DNA from: Plakobranchus ocellatus | Lineage: Eukaryota > Mollusca > Gastropoda > Plakobranchidae | Assembly (NCBI GenBank): GCA_019648995.1 | Contig: BLXT01007646.1 | Location: forward strand, 2,528,694 to 2,561,598 | Direction: 5' to 3' | DNA length: 32,905 bases | Part shown: positions 28,744 through 32,905 of the stretch, piece after piece | How positions within the stretch are numbered: the stretch's first letter is position 1 | How the letters are laid out: every line of letters begins with the position of its first letter | Made by a program: the position numbers and the translations under genes | The notes under the pieces: generated by a model | Seen by the model: only the letters and a program-made list of their open reading frames with translations | The model's database searches: none | What the model was told of the DNA's origin: nothing

Positions 28744-29903
28744 CAGTTGGGCTTTATGCATGATAAAGGTACTACAAACGCAATATTCACTTTGACAATG
28801 CTTATGGGAAGGTGTTTAGAAATGCTAAAAGATCTCCACCTTTGCTTCATTGATTATTCTAAGGCCTTTGACAAATAAAACATGTAGAGCTGTTCAGTTT
28901 GCTAGAAAAATTGAGCATCGATGGGAAAGATCTGAGAATAATTAGAAATCTATACTTGGATGAACCTGCAACAGTAAGAATTGAAGGAGACCATAGTGTT
29001 TTCAAATCAAAAGAGGAGTGAAGCAGGGTTGTGTAAAGACTCCTGCCCGTTTTAATCTATACAGTGAAATAATCTCAGTGAATCTTGATGGTATCTCTGG
29101 CTTAAAAATGTATGGGGAGAATCTTCATAATCTCAGGTATACAGATGATACAATTTTAATGGCAGAATCTGGAGAACAACTCCAATAACGTATAAATACT
29201 GTAGTTTTATAGAGAGCGAAAGAATAGGCCTGTTTCTGAATGTAAAGAAAACGGAATGTATGTTCATCTCAAAGAAATCCTCTGACCCCAAGTGCAATCT
29301 CGTTAGCAAAAGCGAACAAATCAAACAAGTTACAAAATTCAAATCTCTAGCTTACCTGATAACATCAGATGGCAGATGCACAAATGAAATGAGTAAAAGA
29401 ATAGCTATGGCCAAAGATACATTCCAAAAAATGAAACCAATACTGGCAATCAGAAACATAAGTATGAAAGCCAAAATAAGGGTAATGAAAACATAATATG
29501 TATGGTCAGTACTTCTGTATGGTAATGAGTGTTGGACAATAACCAAGGAAACAGAGAAAAAACCCAGAAAGCAGTAAAGAGGTGGTCGATCAGAAGAATG
29601 CTGAGGATATCATGGACAGAAAAAAATCCAATGAATTGGTACTGAAAGAGGCTAACCATGAGCGATCACTAATTAAAACGATAAGACAGAGGCAACCACA
29701 GTTTTTAGGCCGTATTCGCCGACATAAGGATTTAGAACACTTGGCAATCGCTGGAAAGATTGAAGGCAAAGGCAGTAGAGGTAAACAGAGAATGACTTTC
29801 ATTGAAAGTCTAAGTCATTAGCATCAATTCTATTAGGTTAACTAAGAATAGGTTTGAGTGGGGGAACATGATCGTCAATCTCTGTTTCAGACAAGGTACG
29901 TGA
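28744..29903 (+). pseudogene. LINE reverse-transcriptase pseudogene
   Basis: Stops or frame changes occur at 28876, near 29010, at 29186, 29494 and 29575, and around 29819-29850. Between them frames stay open and well conserved, which suggests fairly recent decay compared with the fragment in intron j. Confidence 0.85.
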
Positions 29904-29914
29904 AGAAGAAGAAG
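29902..29914 (+). repeat. (GAA)n LINE tail
   Basis: GAAGAAGAAGAAG overlapping and following the last LINE stop codon. Short 3' microsatellite tails of this kind are usual for RTE-type elements. Confidence 0.6.
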
Positions 29915-29915
29915 T

Positions 29916-32247
29916 AACGTTACCTAGTTTTCGGCTTTCTTTGTATCTCTGTACAACATCAATCTAAATAGTATTAAATCTGTCATGGATTTAAATACTG
30001 TTGAATACTTCGCTATGGGTAATGAGTTTGAGTACAACACTTTAAAAAAATTAATTGCTTTTCGGATACCACTGTGCAAATTTCGAAAAAAAAAACCATC
30101 CAAGAATATGATAATATTTTTCAAATTATGAAAATGTCCAAAATGAAATTGATAATTCTACACCTGCTAAGATGCTAACATGCAACTCTAGCCTTTTTAT
30201 AATTTTAAAATGATTTTTTAGATATTATTGAAGTAGTTTTTAAAGGTGGAATACCTGCAACATATGGTAAAAAAAAAATTATTAGCCATCTATAAAAATT
30301 GACATACTCTTCTTTTTCAAATGTACACTAATTTCCTGAGAAAGCGAAACGTTTGAATTCGGGCTCCCGTCATTATTGAACTACAATGATAATATTGATA
30401 TTGCATCTATCATTATCATCATTTTGTATGTAATCGTAATTAATATCATCCATTTCCCCAAAAACTAGTGTGCCACTATTTAAAAACAGTTGTGCTATAC
30501 ATTTTTCAAAACAAAAATGGGCAGGGCGGGGGGTCTCATTAAATAGTTAAGTAGAAAAGTAAAGTGAAGCTGACGAACTTTTGCAATTTGAAAGTCAAAA
30601 TGTGGCCTCTCGTGGTATTAAAGTAGTACATAGAAGAAGAAAAAAAGGGAGTCCACCCACAGATACATAACTTTTGCAAGGGAGGGCTTCCGGGGACTGC
30701 TGCAGCTGCTGCTAAAGTGACTGTTATTGCTGCTATTATTACTGATATTGCTGCAGTGACAAAGAACACATACAGGGCATTCTCATGGCATTAATTTTGT
30801 GGAACTGGTCGATGTAAACGATCGTTAAGTTTTAGAATAGGCTCTAGTAAAGAGCTAGTACAAAAAATTCCGCGTATCACCTCAACCTAGCGATCGTTAT
30901 CTCTTTGCCTTGATTGGAGCACTGGGTAGACCGCACAATGAAAAAAATTTTTTTTTACTTTAATTTTGAAATTATCCCAAAGAAGTAGCTCCCAACTGAG
31001 TATAATCTATGGACCTGAAAACCAACTAATTCAATCGTCTGTTCCTCACTGTAATACTTGCATGATATCATCATGCAGTGTCATGATTTGTTATTACCGT
31101 GTGTTGCAAATTTTATTTCTTGTTTATTAGTATCATTACGTCAACTGTTTATTTATTTTAGCACTTAAGGTTTAATTGAGTTATTTTTCCTTCCCCAACA
31201 ACAGTGTCTGTATTAAAAAGATTTTTGCCTTCACGAACTCATCATCCAACTAACATCATTAATGGACAGTTTATGTACCTGACAAGCCATCGCTAGCATT
31301 TGCTGCCTTTACCACGAAACATACTGTATACAAAATCTGCTTTCCCACCGCTATAACTCCAACTCTCAGAGAATAAAAAAAGAACGCATTTACTTGTTGT
31401 TCGCTTTACAACTGAACAAAATTGTCAATCTTATTTTGCTTGCTTCTAGTAATCATAGCTTCTTGTGTACCAAAAAGGCTCAACATAACAACATATAAGA
31501 AACGTAAACACACACCCAGATCCAACTCAATTCAATAATGTTTTAACTTTCTTCAGAATCAAAGAACGAGCAATAGAAAAGTTCGTGATAAAATGGATAA
31601 ACCAAATTTATTTATAGACCCTTATCAAAACACAAAAGAAAGGCGGACAAGCTAGAGATCTGGGGCGGTATAAATAGTTCTAGACAGTATGGTGTGCTCA
31701 TCTTCTATGAGGAAAAAAGAAACGCGTTTTAGAACTTTGAAAGCACTCGAAGGCTTATATTAAAAGGATTTAGTTGCTCTGTATGAATTTGAACTATATT
31801 TAGATCCAGATGGGCTTTCATAATTTTTTGGCGGCTGCCTTTAAAAAATATTATTCCGGGCTATCTCAAAATCTTCTATTTAATTTTAGCGGAACTTTCC
31901 AGCTTTTGTGAGAATTCAGGCCTAGATAAAAGAACATTAGAAAACTAGATGCCTTCGTAGGTTTTGTACACTTTATTAAGCCGTCGCATTTTTAGTTTAT
32001 TTACATTACTCTAATTGTAGACATACCAGGCCTTTCATGTTGGAAAGAGACGGACGCACAATTGAGCCCGCTTTAGGAGTATGAATGAAAAAGGAAGAGG
32101 TTTGGAAACGAAAAACATAAAATTTTTCCATTAGTTTCCTAAGGCCAATAAGTAATAAAGAGAAAGAAAATGGGTTTATAAAATAGACATAGTCTTATAT
32201 TTTACTGCTAACATGCTGTGATGAAATCTTGCACTTTCCGTTGATGG
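29916..32247. other. Intergenic AT-rich DNA
   Basis: No gene recognised. It contains a second hammerhead-like string (30336-30353), a 10-base palindrome AACGATCGTT near 30818 with a related AGCGATCGTT near 30890, and CTG/GCT-rich DNA at 30695-30760. Confidence 0.65.
30336..30353 (+). other. Hammerhead-core-like string
   Basis: CTGAGAAAGCGAAACGTT resembles the string in intron f (CTGATAAAGCC-loop-GGCGAAACGTT) with its loop deleted. It is probably a decayed relative of the same repeat; it cannot form stem II as it stands. Confidence 0.3.
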
Positions 32248-32340
32248 ATCACCAGGTGATTGGCTGGGTGTTCGACAAGCAATATTGGGTGTGCCAGTTA
32301 AGACCCAATGGGTCACAAATGACCTATAAAATTTGACCCC
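32248..32340 (+). promoter_or_regulatory. Promoter-like cluster (CCAAT, TATAAAA, GGTCA dyads)
   Basis: In under 100 bases there are: palindrome ATCACCAGGTGAT (32248-32260), ATTGGC (reverse CCAAT, 32259-32264), GACCCAATGGGTC (32302-32314, holding CCAAT), GGGTCA and TGACCT half-sites spaced by four bases (32310-32325), TATAAAA (32325-32331) and another TGACCC (32334-32339). Half-sites of this type are bound by nuclear receptors. The arrangement suits a core promoter firing rightward, but there is no direct proof. Confidence 0.35.
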
Positions 32341-32447
32341 CTTTTGAATAGAGACAAAGAGAAATTTTTCATCCGATTTATCAACAGAATAACCTTTGCT
32401 GTAAAAAAAAAACAAGAAAAAAAAAACCGAATAGCTCCCTTTTTCAA

Positions 32448-32522
32448 ATGCTGCCTTCAGCTAGGTGGTCTGTTGATCTACGCTTCAGCTTTGGAAGAAG
32501 CTGGAATAAAACAATTCAACAG
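32448..32522 (+). CDS. Candidate exon of an unidentified downstream gene
   Basis: A stretch of raised GC content runs up to a donor CAG|GTTAGT at 32523. As a first exon it starts at ATG 32448 and reads MLPSARWSVDLRFSFGRS and on for 25 codons, ending in phase 0. As an internal exon the acceptor would be ctgccttcag|CT at 32461, with frame LGGLLIYASALEEAGIKQ. I do not recognise either product. The upstream promoter-like cluster favours the first reading. It could also be chance. Confidence 0.22.
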
Positions 32523-32870
32523 GTTAGTAAATATTTATTTGTGTATATCAACATTCAAACGATGATAAAAGATTGAAAAACAATAAAAGCTGAAAGTTTC
32601 CAACCATTTAGCCGTCAGTCATCAATTGTTAAGTGCAATAAATAATCGTCAGATATGTCTATGCTAGGACAATCATAATTCCCTTAGCACGATGTGGTTC
32701 ATAGAAACAAGAAGTAGCTGTGCAACCAAAAAAAAAAAAGGATGGTATTCAAAGCTATTGTCAGGGAAAAGTAGAATTAGATACCATTTCAAGATTAATT
32801 GCTTTAATTATTACCTGATTATTCTCACATAAAAAAGCAAGTGCCAGTACAGAGTTTCTCTGTAATTTTG

Positions 32871-32873
<3 letters not shown>
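32523..32873. other. Unassigned DNA at right edge
   Basis: AT-rich with a poly-A run near 32729. No gene seen; it may be an intron of the candidate gene. Confidence 0.5.

Positions 32874-32905
<32 letters not shown>
32874..32905. repeat. (CT)n microsatellite at window end
   Basis: Sixteen CT units running off the window edge, so its full length is unknown. Confidence 0.95.

Larger units (their letters stand above)
28744..29915 (+). mobile_element. 5'-truncated, frameshifted LINE (RTE-like) copy with GAA tail
   Basis: Conserved LINE reverse-transcriptase pieces appear in order across several frames: LCFIDYSKAFDK (ending 28875), DGKDLRIIRNLY, GVKQGC, LRYTDDTILMAES (active-site box YTDD), LFLNVKKTECMFISKKS, FKSLAYLITSDGRC, LLYGNECWTITKETEK, RSLIKTIRQRQPQFLG and GKIEGKGSRGKQR. 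A last piece, FEWGNMIVNLCFRQGT, ends in TGA at 29901, overlapping a (GAA)4 tail. Such endonuclease-RT elements are frequent in invertebrate genomes. Frameshifts and internal stops show it is dead. The GAA tail favours an RTE-like clade, but this is inference. The 5' end, with the endonuclease, is missing. Confidence 0.88.

Noticed and set aside
29133..29802. Several minus-strand open frames of 64-70 codons
   Set aside because: They lie antisense to the LINE reverse-transcriptase pieces and follow their composition.
30539..30769. Minus-strand Ala/Val-rich frame resembling a signal peptide
   Set aside because: The Ala run comes from a GCT/CTG-rich simple sequence, with no supported gene around it.
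32221..32280. tRNA-like GTGTTCGA string
   Set aside because: A and B boxes are not at proper spacing and no cloverleaf forms.

Overview
The window is 33 kb of AT-rich, intron-rich animal nuclear DNA. Canonical GT-AG introns of 0.4-3.3 kb, many microsatellites (CT, TTA, TA) and broken LINE retrotransposons all point to a metazoan. The repeat style and the LINE family suggest a lophotrochozoan, perhaps a mollusc, but the sequence does not prove that.

Positions 84-23269 on the plus strand hold the last 17 exons of one gene. The joined reading frame is continuous across all 16 junctions (2,562 coding bases, 854 residues, then TAA). The protein is a long charged helical/coiled-coil protein. Its segments line up in order, from start to end, with the intracellular part of vertebrate EVC2 (limbin), as I remember the human sequence. 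EVC2 is the Ellis-van Creveld protein that works with EVC and Smoothened at the base of the primary cilium in Hedgehog signalling. The 5' part of the gene (signal/extracellular region and membrane anchor) lies outside the window. I see five copies of a short helix-start signature (LS-x6-IL-x2-H type) spread along the protein, and four RRxS basophilic-kinase motifs near the C-terminus. The C-terminal tail is acidic/basic, and I cannot recognise the vertebrate W-peptide in it.

The introns contain microsatellites, a 13-base assembly gap (11129-11141), a degenerate LINE reverse-transcriptase fragment (about 13325-14405), and a small insertion flanked by direct repeats that carries a hammerhead-ribozyme-like core (5330-5472).

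From 23270 to the end there is a 3' UTR with a polyadenylation signal 47 bases after the stop. Then comes long unassigned AT-rich DNA, a 5'-truncated and frameshifted LINE copy (28744-29915), and near the right edge a promoter-like cluster (CCAAT, TATAAAA, GGTCA dyads) followed by a possible first or internal exon (about 32448-32522). No tRNA, rRNA or CRISPR is visible, and no intact second gene.
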